A stretch of 64,000 bases of DNA. Origin: Ustulina deusta. Taxonomy: Eukaryota > Ascomycota > Sordariomycetes > Xylariales > Xylariaceae. Shown one piece after another: positions 12,952 to 24,840 of this stretch. The first letter of the stretch is position 1. Every line of letters begins with the position of its first letter. A program made the translations under genes and the position numbers. The notes under the pieces were generated by a model. The model was not told where the DNA came from. It made no database searches and saw only the letters and a list, made by a program, of their open reading frames with translations. The stretch covers positions 124,001-188,000 of the forward strand of contig JAJNNX010000026.1 of assembly GCA_023159155.1 (NCBI GenBank). Reading direction: 5' to 3'.

Positions 12952-15693
12952 ATGTCTTCGTTCTTTTCCATTCCGGGAGCCCAAAAGAAGCGCAAGCGAG
13001 GCAATGATGGCGCTGCAGGCAAGAGGCCGGCGCGACCACGCCCCACCACCAAACCGCAAGCCGCTCCCAAAAAGCGAGTCGAACGCGATGAAGAGATATC
13101 GTCGGGAAGCGACTCCGAATCCGAGCCCGCCGAAGAGGTCGATGTCTCTGCGTCGGAATCAGATGAGCACGAGGATGGCGAAACGGCAGCACAGAAAAGA
13201 CTACGATTGGCCTCGGAATATCTGTCTCGAGTACGGGAGGAGGTCGAAGCCACAGGGTGGGATGCCGAACAAATCGTGAGCACGCTCCTATCGCGCCGGG
13301 TGTGATGCCGGATAGCCATTGAGAACCGCGCTGATGCCTTGCGATTAGGACAAAGATATGATAGCCGCTCGACTGGTAATGAACCCCGAACACGAACGCC
13401 GTGACTATGAGCTAAAGATATCGCTTGTAGGAGGATGATGTAGCAGAAAGTAAAGGGAAAGTCTTCCGTCACGTTGCATCAGACATCGATCTCGACTCGA
13501 GGCCAACAATGTTCCGAGACAATACGCATACAGTGACATCTGTGGCTGTCTGCTCGCCTTTTGTCTACTTGGGTGAGTGATGATATTGACGGTTATCTGG
13601 TCCCTGCTTGCGCCAATGCTCTTATGTCGGATGACCTCCGATGCTGCCTTCCGGATCTGATACTAACTGACCCCATATGTCAAAGTCACGAAAGATTCGC
13701 AGCTGATAAAGTACCGACTACAACCTCCCCTAGATGAACAATACAAGCAGACTACTCGAAAGAAGCCCAAGAAGCAAGCACCGCCCCGGAAACGGCCCCA
13801 GCGGCTTGCTTCCGTAAAAGGGCGGCACACGAGGGCCGGGGAAAAGAATTTTAAGGGTCATGTTGGGCAGATATTATGTGTTGCAGCCAGTGATGACGGA
13901 AAATACGTCGCCACAGGCGGCGATGATAAAAGAATTGTGGTTTGGGATTCTTCTCTCAAACCTTTGCATGTGTTTACGCACCACAGAGATTCCGTGACCG
14001 GGTTGGTCTTCCGCAGAAATTCCCATCAGATGTATTCATGCTCCAAGGACCGTACTATCAAAGTTTGGGTAAGCTTCTTAGCCTTCACATTTCTCAGGCT
14101 TGCTTTCGGAAGGAATGCTAATCTGACGACAAAGAATTGCGAAGCTCTCGCATTTGTCGAGAGTCTATTCGGGCATGCCGACTCAGCTCTAGATGTTGAT
14201 GCATTAGCCTTAGAGCGGTTGGTGTCCGTAGGAGCAGTAAGTAATTCCCAGAATCAACCTAACCCATCCTGCGGGATTCTTTGCTCTTCATCCTGCAAAC
14301 ATCCAAGTAGCTGAAATATGAATGAACAACTACTAATCTTGACGACTATAGAGAGACAGAACAGTTCGCCGTGAGTGACATTTTACAACACCCCCATTCC
14401 TCTTAGCCAAATATGTCAGCCATATTACATATGCGGCCCTGAGCCTATTGAAGCAATGTCTTGTATTCATTTCCCTCTCGAGGTAAATACTAACATTCTT
14501 TTAGTCTGGAAAGTGGCGGACGAGACTCAACTCGTCTTCCGGGCTACTTCTGGGACGGGGGATAGGAAGAAGGAAATCAACCTTGGCGTGGTAAGTTCGT
14601 CTCTTTCTAGTCTCACTCCTAATACACATTAGAGCTGAATGATTGACTGAAATGATTAACCTATCTAATGTTAGGACCCTAATTCACTGGCTGCGACTGG
14701 AAGCCTTGACCGGGTAGCATACATCGACGAGAGTTACTTTATTACCGGGTCTGATAACGGGTGCATTTCTTTGTAAGAGTTCTTGCCATGTTAATTTACC
14801 TTGATCAAGGGAGACGTATAAGCCGTGTTTCATGCTTCTCAGGCTTTTCTACACCCCATGCTCAGACCTGTACTAACTATTATAGATGGACACTATCTAA
14901 AAAGAAGCCATTGGACACTATAGTAAGAGCACATGGATTAGAGGATCCTCTACTTCCTTCGGTTGCTAGTTCAGAGGAACACCCTTCCTCTAAAGTTGTG
15001 CCTCCACCTCAACCGCGTGGAATTACGAGTCTCCGAGCGTTGCCATATTCTGATTTAATCCTTTCTGGGAGCACTGACGGGTTTATTGGTAAGAATAAGA
15101 TTTCCTATGCATAATCCGTTGGTTCTGCGTGAAGCAATATATTAAGACTGCTACTAATTCCTTTGCAGTGAGTACAATCATGTTGTTCGATTCTTGTCAC
15201 CGAGCAATATCGCACAACGGCGAAGCCCAGCCAACAGAAATAAGGATCTCCACTAACATATCTCTCGCAGCGTGTTTGGAAATTCGACGAAAAGGAAAAG
15301 AAACTTGAAAGCGTTGGAATACTTGGGCAGCCAAATAAACAAATGGCTGCCAATGGCCTAATAAATCAAATATCCACGGATGTAATGGATATCAGTACCG
15401 AGGACGGTGGGGACAATCGTGCGAATGATACTGTCAGTACGGCAGAGGCAGAACCTTATCAAATTAAGGGAGTCGTGAACGATATAGCTATCATATCAAG
15501 GGGCAAGACGGGCGAAAATGAGACTTTTAGTGTAGTCTGTGCGGTTGGAAAGGAACACAGGCTCGGGAGATGGGGTTCCAATATCAAAGGGGCCAAGAAC
15601 GGCGCTGTGGTGTTCGAATTACGGAAAAAGTCGAGGAAAGGAACTGTTGAAAGCAGTGCGAACGGCGTTGAGGAGGTGCCCAACACAAAGTAA
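12952..15693 (+). CDS. RRP9: U3 snoRNP-associated WD40 protein Rrp9 (U3-55K)
   Basis: Nucleolar U3 snoRNP protein for 18S pre-rRNA processing. Exons: 12952-13275, 13349-13375, 13431-13572, 13686-14068, 14135-14236, 14352-14370, 14505-14590, 14675-14772, 14886-15087, 15271-15693; 601 aa. A basic then acidic N-terminus (many Lys/Arg, then Ser/Asp/Glu) precedes 'EYLSRVREEVEATGWDAEQ' and seven WD-type repeats. Examples are 'GHVGQILCVAASDDGKYVATGGDDK', read in parts, 'YSCSKDRTIKVW', 'LFGHADSALDVDALALERL', 'VGARDRTVRLWKV', 'LAATGSLDRVAYID' and 'SGSTDGFIRVWKFDEKEKK'. The gap between exons 9 and 10 cannot be solved by one GT-AG intron; it fits a twin intron (separate entry). Exon 6 is only 19 nt and exon 2 only 27 nt. 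Confidence 0.93.
15088..15270 (+). other. Probable stwintron (intron within an intron donor) in RRP9
   Basis: Exon 9 ends '...GACGGGTTTATT'. The conserved continuation is Arg-Val-Trp, which begins at 15271 (CGTGTTTGG). An inner intron at 15089-15168 (GTAAGA, branch region GCTACTAATT, GCAG) separates G at 15088 from TGAGT at 15169. After its removal these fuse to GTGAGT, a canonical outer donor, followed by branch 'cactaac' and acceptor CGCAG at 15270. This restores ATT|CGT exactly in frame, with no leftover bases. It matches the class of twin introns in which the inner intron lies between donor bases 1 and 2. A single intron from 15089 leaves the frame wrong and hits a stop. Confidence 0.82.
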
Positions 15694-16184
15694 GGACGCC
15701 CTGGCGCTTTTAGGTGTTCTAGCATCATCCCCTTTCAAGTCATTAAAAGGGGATATATTAGTAGAAGAGAGGTGATGTAGATAACCTACGAGAAGACGCT
15801 GTATACAGTGCTTAGCTCCAGCATGTTTGAGCTAGCATGCTATCAAGCAAGATGCTCCGCGAAATGTGTAGTGCACCAACGTCTTCATATCAATGGGTCG
15901 AATCATGAACAAGCAGGTACTCGCCACGGTATGAATTAGTTTGTATGTCATTCCCTTTGCTCCCACAAACAGTCAGGGCAAATATCCATGAGACACTTCA
16001 AATGCAATGGCTCCTTATAGCCCGCCTTTCCTATATATACTGAGCCCGTTTATCCATTTATCGCTACAACCCAACGCGGCGTATATTTTAACTGTACCAT
16101 CCTTGCGCCATGAAATAACAGGGAGGGTTCATGTACTCTCTATCTAACTCTCCGTTCGTTCCACTGATCGTCTCGAGCCCCCGG
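15694..16184. other. Convergent 3' flanks of RRP9 and YPK9
   Basis: About 490 nt between two stop codons facing each other. It must hold both 3' UTRs and polyadenylation sites. No open frame of interest is seen. Confidence 0.6.
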
Positions 16185-19100
16185 CTAGCACTGGTTCTGC
16201 ATACGCTCGTAGATCATTTTGTACTCCTTTCTTTGCTTAGATGTCTTCGTGAGTGAATGCTTCGCCTTTCCAAAAGCACGAGCCAGGGGCTGAAAGGCGT
16301 AGTTCTCACCGATCCAGGCAAGTACTAGATACACGATGCCTAGAACTAGCAGTGTAACCTTGAAAGACACACTGATACGCGTGAGTTGCATAAATTTACG
16401 CAGCCAATGCGTAGGCGTGAAGACCATGTATAGAACTATCGCGAGTGCAACCACGATGGTGACCATAAATGGGTCTAACGGGATAGTCAGCTCAGATAAT
16501 ATTGCTTCGCTCGCTGGCTTTAGGATTAAGGATTGGGATGCTCTGCTTGAAGGTAGAAGAGGTCGAGGGCGGTAGGGAATGGGGTAGTATCTGGTTGGTT
16601 TGATAATTAGGATGCATAAATACGGGGTGCAAAACTCACAATTCTGTGTCATCGGCTGCCGGAAGGGTTTGCCTGCGCTAAGCACTACGCCTATGAATAT
16701 GTACTCGAAGCAAGATACTAGGAATAGCGCCGTATTCTCTGAATTCTTGATATTAGACTTCTCAGGATCCACATGAGGTGGAATAAACCTTGCGGGGGAG
16801 ATTGTTTAGCGGAATTCAATTATCCTGGCTCAGGCTTACGTACCACTCTTGCTCTTGTACGATGAGGAGCGAGGACGCTTGAATGAGAATGCAAATGATC
16901 ATTTGACCCAAAAGGGGTGCGAGGACCTTCCGGGACACTAGGTTGGCTGTCGGTCGTTTCTTGCTTAGTACCGGATAAGGCTCGGACCAACTCACTGCGA
17001 GGATAATTAGGACCGATGTTGTGACATGGTTTTGGCTCCATGAGTTGGGACTTACTGAAAATAGCAATAGGTAATATAAGTAGAACATCGATGAATAGAA
17101 ACTGGAAAATTGCAAGTCAGTAGAGAACATAGAAGTATCACTGTCACTCTAACCTGAAAGTCACCTAGGTTTGAAGCCGACGCGTAGAGGAAGCTGACTG
17201 AAGTGAACTGGATTGCCGAGTAGAGACTCATATACTTGAAGCAACTGAAGCTGGTAACGAGCGCGGCTCGACCCTCTCTGCTTAGTGGTTAGCACTAGTT
17301 GGAGACAACCTTCTGAAGCAGCTTTCAACGAACCTAATCACGTCAGGCACGCATCGAATGTCGAATACCCTCGACGTGAATGGTGCAGCCACCGATGCCT
17401 CTGCTTCCGACAAGGAGATGCCAACATCTGCCGCTTTCAGAGCGCCGCAGTCATTGGCTCCGTCGCCACAAAACCCGCAACAATAGCCAATACTTTGAAG
17501 TTTCTCAACTAACTCGTGCTTCTCGTCCGGGGACATACGCGCGAATATTTTGCCACGAACGAGCGTCTGAACAGTGTTAGATTATTACAAGCTCGCTGGA
17601 TCTTATGTATAGAACTAGACGACACCCACTTTCTGCATAACGTCGTTTGGAGCGAAGTCGATGATCCACCGGAATACATCGCCACTTATCGCTAGCGAAT
17701 AGTTCTTGAGGTTGGTTATATCGTACGGTAGAGAGGCATCGCGCTGGACGGGTACAGGGAGCGGCTATAATGAGAAGTTTAGCACCAGTTGTTCGGAGCG
17801 ATGGGTCCTCAATCCATACAAGTAAAGACCGGTTGTCTAATTGATATGCAGCGTCATCTATACTTTCCCATTCGAGGCGTGCATTTGGATCCCGGGAGTT
17901 ACCCTCCGCAAAATGTGGTACGAAACAATGGGCGTTTCGCTCAACTAGGCCACAATTCCTTGCCACGCTGATAGCTGTCAGAATATTGTCTCCTGTGACC
18001 ATGATAGAACCGATATTTGACTGGTTGAGTTCCTTTAGAACTGCAGCAGTTGTTGGTTTCAGCTTGTTCTCAAATATGATAAACCCGACGAACTCTAGGT
18101 CCATTTCGACATCTTCCCTTTTCATCTTTTGGGATTTGACCCAGGACAGTTTCTTCATGTGTTTCGTAGCACATGCAATGACACGATATCCTTTATGAGT
18201 ATAAAACGACAAGAGCTCGTCATAATCATCAGGAACTGGGCACGTCAGCTCTCATTAATAAATATGTTGAAGAAAGGGAGTAGAGCATACAGCTTTCGGG
18301 TCGGCAAATGTCCCGCATGCATTCTGGTGCACCCTTCACATATACATCTCCGCGTTGTTGACCGAAACCTCGAACAATGACGCTAGCCCTACGTAGCTGA
18401 GAGACGAATTCGAAGGATCTCAAAATCCCAAGTTCTAGGGGAGCCTAGAGTAAAATTAGCCATCAAGATCATGTCGTATCACAACAAGCGCACTTACGTT
18501 TGTGCCATTGACATTCGCATACTCATCCGTGTCGTAAAGTGGGGCAGGAGGAGGCCGTGCGATTGAAGGGGAGAGGCCGCTATGCTCATCATCTTCTTGG
18601 TCGCCTGCACCTTGTGTGCCTTCTTCAAATAGCCACCCGGTGAACTCAAACATCTTCATGTCTAACGGATCCCCAACGAGCTCCCCGTCAACAGAGCGAA
18701 GGGAGTGGCAAGTGGCCATAGCGAAAAGCGCCGCACGACTAATATCATATTTGTCGTCAGCGTCTGAAGCAAGGCTTGAGTAAGGCACCAATGCAGCTGC
18801 CTTAGAGACAACGTCGTCGAAACGTTTCGTCGATCGAGATACCAGCCTGACGCCGAGAACATCTAAGCCATCCTCTGTGAGAGTCCCAGTCTTGTCGAAG
18901 CACATAATATCGAGCTTGCCACCAACGTTGACCCTTTGTGGGCTGATACAAAAGATTTGCTTTTTCTTCAGACGACTCAAAGCGAAATTGGTCCCAATCG
19001 TCAAGGTAGCTGGTAGAGCTGGTGGGACTACAATAGTAATCAAATCCAGTGCTCTGACGATGATTAAGTGCCAGGCGAGCCCCAGGCGAACAAAATTGAC

Positions 19101-21091
19101 AAAAGAAACGACGAAACCTAGCAGCGCGACACATGCCATAACCGATATGTATCGAAACGAATCTCGATAGAATTTGAATCCCGATGGCTTTGGGAATAAC
19201 ATAGACCGGACTAGAGAGCCTTTGGTCGTATTAAACCCCGTCCGTACAACCATAGCGAGCGCAACGGCTTCATCATCTCTGTTGTCATGTGGTCGCCTCG
19301 CACGTATTATCTTTGTTCCACAGAATAGAAAATGACGAGCCGCTTCGGGCGAGATCGTCGAGGCCCCGAGGTTCATGATCTGAAGCGTCTCGTTGGTGGC
19401 AGGGATCTTGGAGACCGGGACTGACTCCCCGGTGAGCATACTCTCATTTACTATACAGTCCCCGCTTAGCAGAATACTGTCACTAGGGAACTGTGCAAGG
19501 CTGGGGTCGCTGATTTCGTACACGTCCCCGGGGACTAAGTCACCCGAGGAGACTGTTGCCCCTGTAAAGGCATTAGCAGACTGAGAATTAGGCACGACAA
19601 AATCAACCCACAGAAACCATTGCGAAGAACGCGCACATCGCACTCGAACCGAGATATGTCCCGCAAACGCCGCATTGTCTATTTCTGTTAGCAACCGAGA
19701 TGAGACAATGGGAGAAGTGAAAATTAAAAAGGCAAAAGACCTTACAGCACGCGTCTCTACAAGGGTCGCAATGATGCTCCCTGCAGACATAACGAATATA
19801 CATATAGCATAATAGTAGTACTGGTCTAGTGACCATAGAATCAGACTTGCGATTTGGAAAACATAGAAAGGGTGAAAGACCTGGTCATTCACATTAATTT
19901 CCACCATCATCTTCTGAGTAAGGTAACGTACCTCATCCACCAGCAGCTGAGGGATCGACTTTTGTTCGATATCTATAATGTTGGCACCAAAAACATGTTC
20001 TCGTTGGTCTTTCTCGTCTCCATCGATACCGGATCGAAGATCCCGAACTCTCGTCCAACTCGGATCCTTCCACCCGTTACAGACGACAAATTTATCCTTC
20101 AGTGGGTGGAAAAAGAAGCGGACATAACGGTAGTCGAGGGTTTGCAGTTCGCTCATGATAGGATCACCATCGTCTTCGAGTAGCTGTGCAAACATTTTCT
20201 CCGGGGTCCCAAATACAGTAGAAAGTGGCCTGTCGTAAGGCTGACGCTTCACTTTCAAGGTGGTCATCTCGCCCCATTGGTTCTGCGCGCATTTGAATTA
20301 GAATACGCAGTAGAGACTTCATTGGAAGAGGTAGTAGACTGACTTCGAGGACAACCCACTGACACTCGCGAAGTGGGCAAGGCTCTCCGATCAACTTAAC
20401 TCGCCACCTGGGCAGCCAGCGCAAAAGCAAGGATGCAAGGCCCAAAGATAACAAGCAAATAATGATGTAGGCTAGATAACCAACACTGCTGGTCCGAAAG
20501 CCCGCTATTACAATAGTAAGGTCTTCGCTAACAATGTGTAATTTCTGGCTGATTCGACCATGGACACGACCGCTCGAATCGGTCCTGGCGCTATCTGTTC
20601 GAAGAAGTCGAGAATGAATGGAAGACCTTGATAGGGTAGACGATCTCCTCCTATGCATAGCATAACCTTGGGTGCTCCCGTTCTCAATCTCACTGTCCGA
20701 AGCTCGGTCTGCCTCATGGCCTATGTCGAAGGGGATCTCATCGATGTCGAAAGGGACGGCGCCGTTTTCGACATATTGCTGCCCCGCCTCGGGTCCATTC
20801 TCCTCTTCATTGTAGTACGTAAAACTCGCGGTTGAGTCGGCGCGTTGGCGACGGTGGGAAAAGGCAGAAGCGCTTGTCGGCAAGCTCTCGGCGACAGGAC
20901 CGGAGAACAACTACAAGGATCCGGTCAGAAGAGCCGACATTCATATGAATCGCAGCAGGGTTACGCGCCTCGTCATGAGCCATCTCTACATCCTCAAACA
21001 CACTGGCATTGCTCTGATTGGAGCCGAGCCTGTATAGAGTAGCGACGTCTTGGCGCCCTCCAGGCGCAGCAACTTCGCCGTCGTCGTCCAT
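16185..21091 (-). CDS. YPK9: P5B-type cation-transporting ATPase Ypk9 (ATP13A2 family)
   Basis: Vacuolar/lysosomal P-type ATPase; animal ATP13A2 exports polyamines. Fifteen exons: 21091-20990, 20910-20344, 20282-19932, 19880-19746, 19678-19612, 19561-18498, 18444-18291, 18235-17820, 17764-17630, 17566-17334, 17277-17154, 17101-17056, 16994-16844, 16788-16640, 16474-16185. They sum to 3984 nt (1327 aa). The N-terminus is long and cytosolic. TGES lies at about 451-454. The P5B signature PPALP is at about 587-591 (P5A would be PPELP). The phosphorylation motif [10 protein letters not shown] starts at about 630 and 'GDGAND' at about 1031-1036. C-terminal membrane spans include '[18 protein letters not shown]'. 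All catalytic motifs are intact. Weak points are the exon 1 donor (GAT|GTAGAG) and a 165-nt intron at 16639-16475, three times longer than the others. Confidence 0.93.
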
Positions 21092-23384
21092 GGCAAGACG
21101 TGGAGCTAGTTAATTAAACAACCAATTACTCACTGGCTTCACCGCTGCGCCAACCCTCAACTAATGCCCAAGGGGCCAGCAGCGTTTAGCACCGGTATTA
21201 TAATGCCTTTTTGCTAGGTGCGAACAGCTCCTCGCTCGTCACCAGATATGGCCTCTGTGGTTTCCGAGGGTCAACCGAATCGTCGCAATCGAATATGGAA
21301 CTGTTCAAGTATGCGACGCTAACAAATATAGTGCCCTCCCGGCTTATCTTACCTTTTGGGATAGAGTACCTAAGGCATTGGGTCTGGCCTTATCGTTCAA
21401 ATTATAGAATTGCTCCAGATTGAATAGCGACTAAGAGGTTGCGCACTCATATATGATGAAGAGAACTGTTGCCCAATAGGTAGTATGTAGGATTGATATT
21501 GCTTTTGGGGAACGGAACGGGGTTCACTAGGTGTTATTTGATAACGTAATGGTCTCGATTGAACTACCTGAATACCGGGTCCGAAGTATCAGAGAGCTTT
21601 ATCGATAACGCGACGATAACGATAAGATCTACCGGTATGACTGTTTGCGTGGTGGGGTAAAACTGCTCGCTTTCCCCATTCTAGAAAGACGACGACATAA
21701 CGGGGAAGGTAAGCTGAGCTAGCTTAATTTTGACTGTTTTTTTTTTCTGGGCGTCAAAACTGCCATGCATGCTGCAGAATTACGGGTGAATGAAGGGGGA
21801 TAGCTTTGGATCTGACCTGTATTTTTTATGGCCGGAGACAGGTGGCATGCAGGATTGGGCAGGACAATGACGTGCGAAGTTTGCCATCTCCTGGTGCTCG
21901 GAAGGACAGGGAAACTTGAAATGGATGCATGTGTAGGTAGGTATGATGCGTGTAGGGACATGAATGGTGGCTCTGGGAACAATTCACAGTTCAGTCTGAT
22001 TTCTGCCTTCGGTATGTCCCCGAGGAGGGCACTTCTAGCTGCCCATTGTCCATGGCTTGTTGCCTCTCGCCTCACTTCATCTTGCAGGTGCTTGTTGGCG
22101 CTCGTCCCAACCTATCCAAGCCAGTTATTATTTATTACTGATTGTTTAGCCGTGTATTCCGATTTTTAGTCGGCCAACTTAGTTGAGCTGTTATCAAAAC
22201 CTACGAGGTAGCATGTTGTGTGCAAATAATGTTCAAATAATCTTCTGGACACCTACCTTTCGGCGCAGGTGTCATGGAAGCAGAAAAGTCCGAGATACTC
22301 AATCCCTGCTCGACTGTTGCAAAGTTCGGGTTTCTTTCGACGGGAGACTATCAAGTGCCTACCTACATGTGTACAGGTACCTCGGTAGGTAGTAGTAAGG
22401 CAGGACGATACCCAAGGAGCTGCCTAGGTATTTCCAACCACCGCATATGGCTCTTGATCATCGTCGATGACTGTGAGACGCCAGACCATTGAGAGCTTGG
22501 CTTCTCCCCCACCTCAACGCTCCCACCAAAATCTACCCACAATCAGTTCAAGTAAACTGCCAGGTGCAAGGCTCTGCTGTAATAAAACGCACCGGCGTCA
22601 TGTACATAGGAATCTTCCCATCGGAGTTCCCTTAACTTCAAGTACACTACCTATGAGATGCATGTAGGTACGTGCCTGGAATGGTTTGGTTTGAATTCAA
22701 CTAGCATCCCACCAAATTGAAGAAAGAAAAAAAAAAACCTCCCCACCGGGCCGTTGTTGGGACATACATTGTAGATAATCACAGATGCGTAGCACCGCTG
22801 GCCCCTGTCCATTTAATCCCACCTGGGCATTACATGTACAGTAGTGCCCCATGCCACGCATCAAGGTACCTATTGTAGATAGAGACTCTACAGTACCTAC
22901 GGGAGGTAACTTAATGTAAACGATCATGTCCAGCGATCAGCCATCTCTTCCACATTTTACACTCGTCACCGCATCCGTTTTATTGTTCCTCCTTCTCCTC
23001 CTCTTCTTCCTCTTCTTTCTCAAGGAAAGCTCCTGCTTTGACTGTAGAACTCCTGATTCTCTGCACAATTTCAAGTTCTTTCTGTTTTCGACGGCCGCAG
23101 ACTCGGCAGCAATACCGACCTCCGTTGTCTTTACTAGGTACCTGCCTAGGTACCTACCTAACCTACCAACTTTGTAGTGTCTACCAATCGACCGCCGTAA
23201 GGTGCTACCGCTACCTACCTGCACATCGCAGGTCCAGCTAGACCCGCCCGCACTTCCTCCCACCTCCCACTATCAGAACCCACTATCCCTGCCCTTTTCT
23301 CCGCCACTTTTTTTCTCTGCCATCTTCTTCCTAACACTCTGGCAACCCATCGTCTCGACACATCCGTGACCAAGAGTATTCGCA
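21092..23384. promoter_or_regulatory. Divergent intergenic region of YPK9 and NAP1
   Basis: About 2.3 kb between two divergent starts. Open frames up to 118 codons overlap on opposite strands and match nothing I know. GGTACC/CCTAGG repeats sit at about 22350-22440, 22860-22910 and 23140-23220. A pyrimidine-rich tract (about 22980-23030 and 23280-23340) just upstream of NAP1 is typical of fungal core promoters and leaders. Confidence 0.5.
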
Positions 23385-24840
23385 ATGGCTGAGCCCATCA
23401 AGAATCGCCGGCCTGAGATTGCCGCTCCGTACGTACACCGCCAGGGCATCCTGCGCATGATAGTACAGATGGGACAGACTAACACTGAACTTTGATATTT
23501 AGTACCCCGCAGAACACACCCGCCAGCAATGCACCCATCTCCTCCCACGCCCAACAGCCGGCCGTTGCCAGCATTAAGGAGGGTAAGTGTTCTATGTAAT
23601 CTCCTCATTTCCTTATTGACACAACTAATCCTCCCTTTGTACAGAGGACCTAGACCGTCGTGCCGCCGCCTCCATCTTCGCCCAGAACCCCCAACTGGTG
23701 CAGATGATTCAGGGTCGCCTTGGCTCACTTGTCGGTCGATCCTCTGGCTATATCGAGTCGCTTCCTGCTTCTGTTCGCCGACGCGTTGCCGGTCTCAAGG
23801 GCATCCAAAAGGACCACTCAAAACTTGAGGCTGAGTTCCAGGAGGAGGTTCTTCAGCTAGAGAAAAAGTACTTTGCCAAATTCACCCCTCTCTACGAGAA
23901 GCGCGCCAAGATCGTCACGGGCAAAGTCGAGCCTACCGACAAGGAGGTCGAGGCTGGCGAAGAGGACGACGAGCAAAAGGATGACCAGACCAAGACCGAC
24001 GAGAAGCCATCAGAGACCACTGAGGTTTCAGGCATCCCCGAGTTCTGGCTATCTGCTATGAAGAACCAGGTCTCTCTTGCGGAGATGATCACTGATCGCG
24101 ACGAGGAAGCCCTCCGCGCTCTGGTCGACATCCGAATGGAATACCTCGAGAAGCCTGGATTCCGCCTCATCTTTGACTTCGCCGCAAACGAATTCTTCGG
24201 CAACAGGTCCATTACCAAGACCTACTATTATCAGAACGAGAGCGGATATGGTGGTGATTTCATTTACGACCATGCCGAAGGTTGCAAGATCAACTGGAAG
24301 GAAGGGAAGGACCTCACAGTTCGCGTCGAGAGCAAAAAGCAAAGGAATAAAAGTACGCAGGCCTGCCCGAACAATTCGCGGGAACTTCTAACTGACTTTT
24401 TAATTAGACACCAAGCAAACTAGGATTGTCAAGAAGACTGTACCTACCGAGTCATTCTTCAACTTCTTCTCTCCACCAAAGCCTCCAGCCGATGAGGAGG
24501 AGGACGATGCTGCCAGTGACATCGAAGAGCGCCTAGAGCTCGACTATCAGCTTGGCGAGGATATCAAGGAGAAGTTAATTCCACGTGCCATCGACTGGTT
24601 CACGGGTGAGGCGTTGGCTTTCGAGGAACTTGACGACCTGGACGAGGATGGCTTCGTGGACGATGATGACGATGAGGATGATGATGACCTCAGCGAAGAT
24701 CGTGACGACGACGATGAAGAGTCAGAGGACGATGTATGTCAAATCGGATTCTTTCAACCTCTCGCAAGCTAACCTCTTTCCCTCTATAGGATGACGGCGC
24801 AAAGCCGAAGCAAGAAGCTCAAGAATGCAAACAGAGCTAG
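23385..24840 (+). CDS. NAP1: Nucleosome assembly protein Nap1
   Basis: Histone H2A-H2B chaperone shuttling between cytoplasm and nucleus. Exons: 23385-23428, 23503-23582, 23645-24352, 24408-24733, 24790-24840; 402 aa. Seen: the NAP fold from '[19 protein letters not shown]' through '[19 protein letters not shown]', '[13 protein letters not shown]', '[16 protein letters not shown]', 'SITKTYYY' and '[16 protein letters not shown]', then '[15 protein letters not shown]'. A long Asp/Glu tail follows. The protein ends in Cys-Lys-Gln-Ser, a CaaX-like tetrapeptide resembling the prenylated CKQQ of animal NAP1L1; modification here is inference. The first 44-nt exon carries only '[14 protein letters not shown]' and a split Pro codon. 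A tandem Lys-Thr-Asp-Glu-rich acidic insert lies between the two NAP halves. Confidence 0.95.

Noticed and set aside
20911..20964. Alternative 54-nt exon 1 intron in YPK9 with donor GTAACC
   Set aside because: Good size and donor, but it joins to the wrong frame and loses 'LFSGPVAES'.
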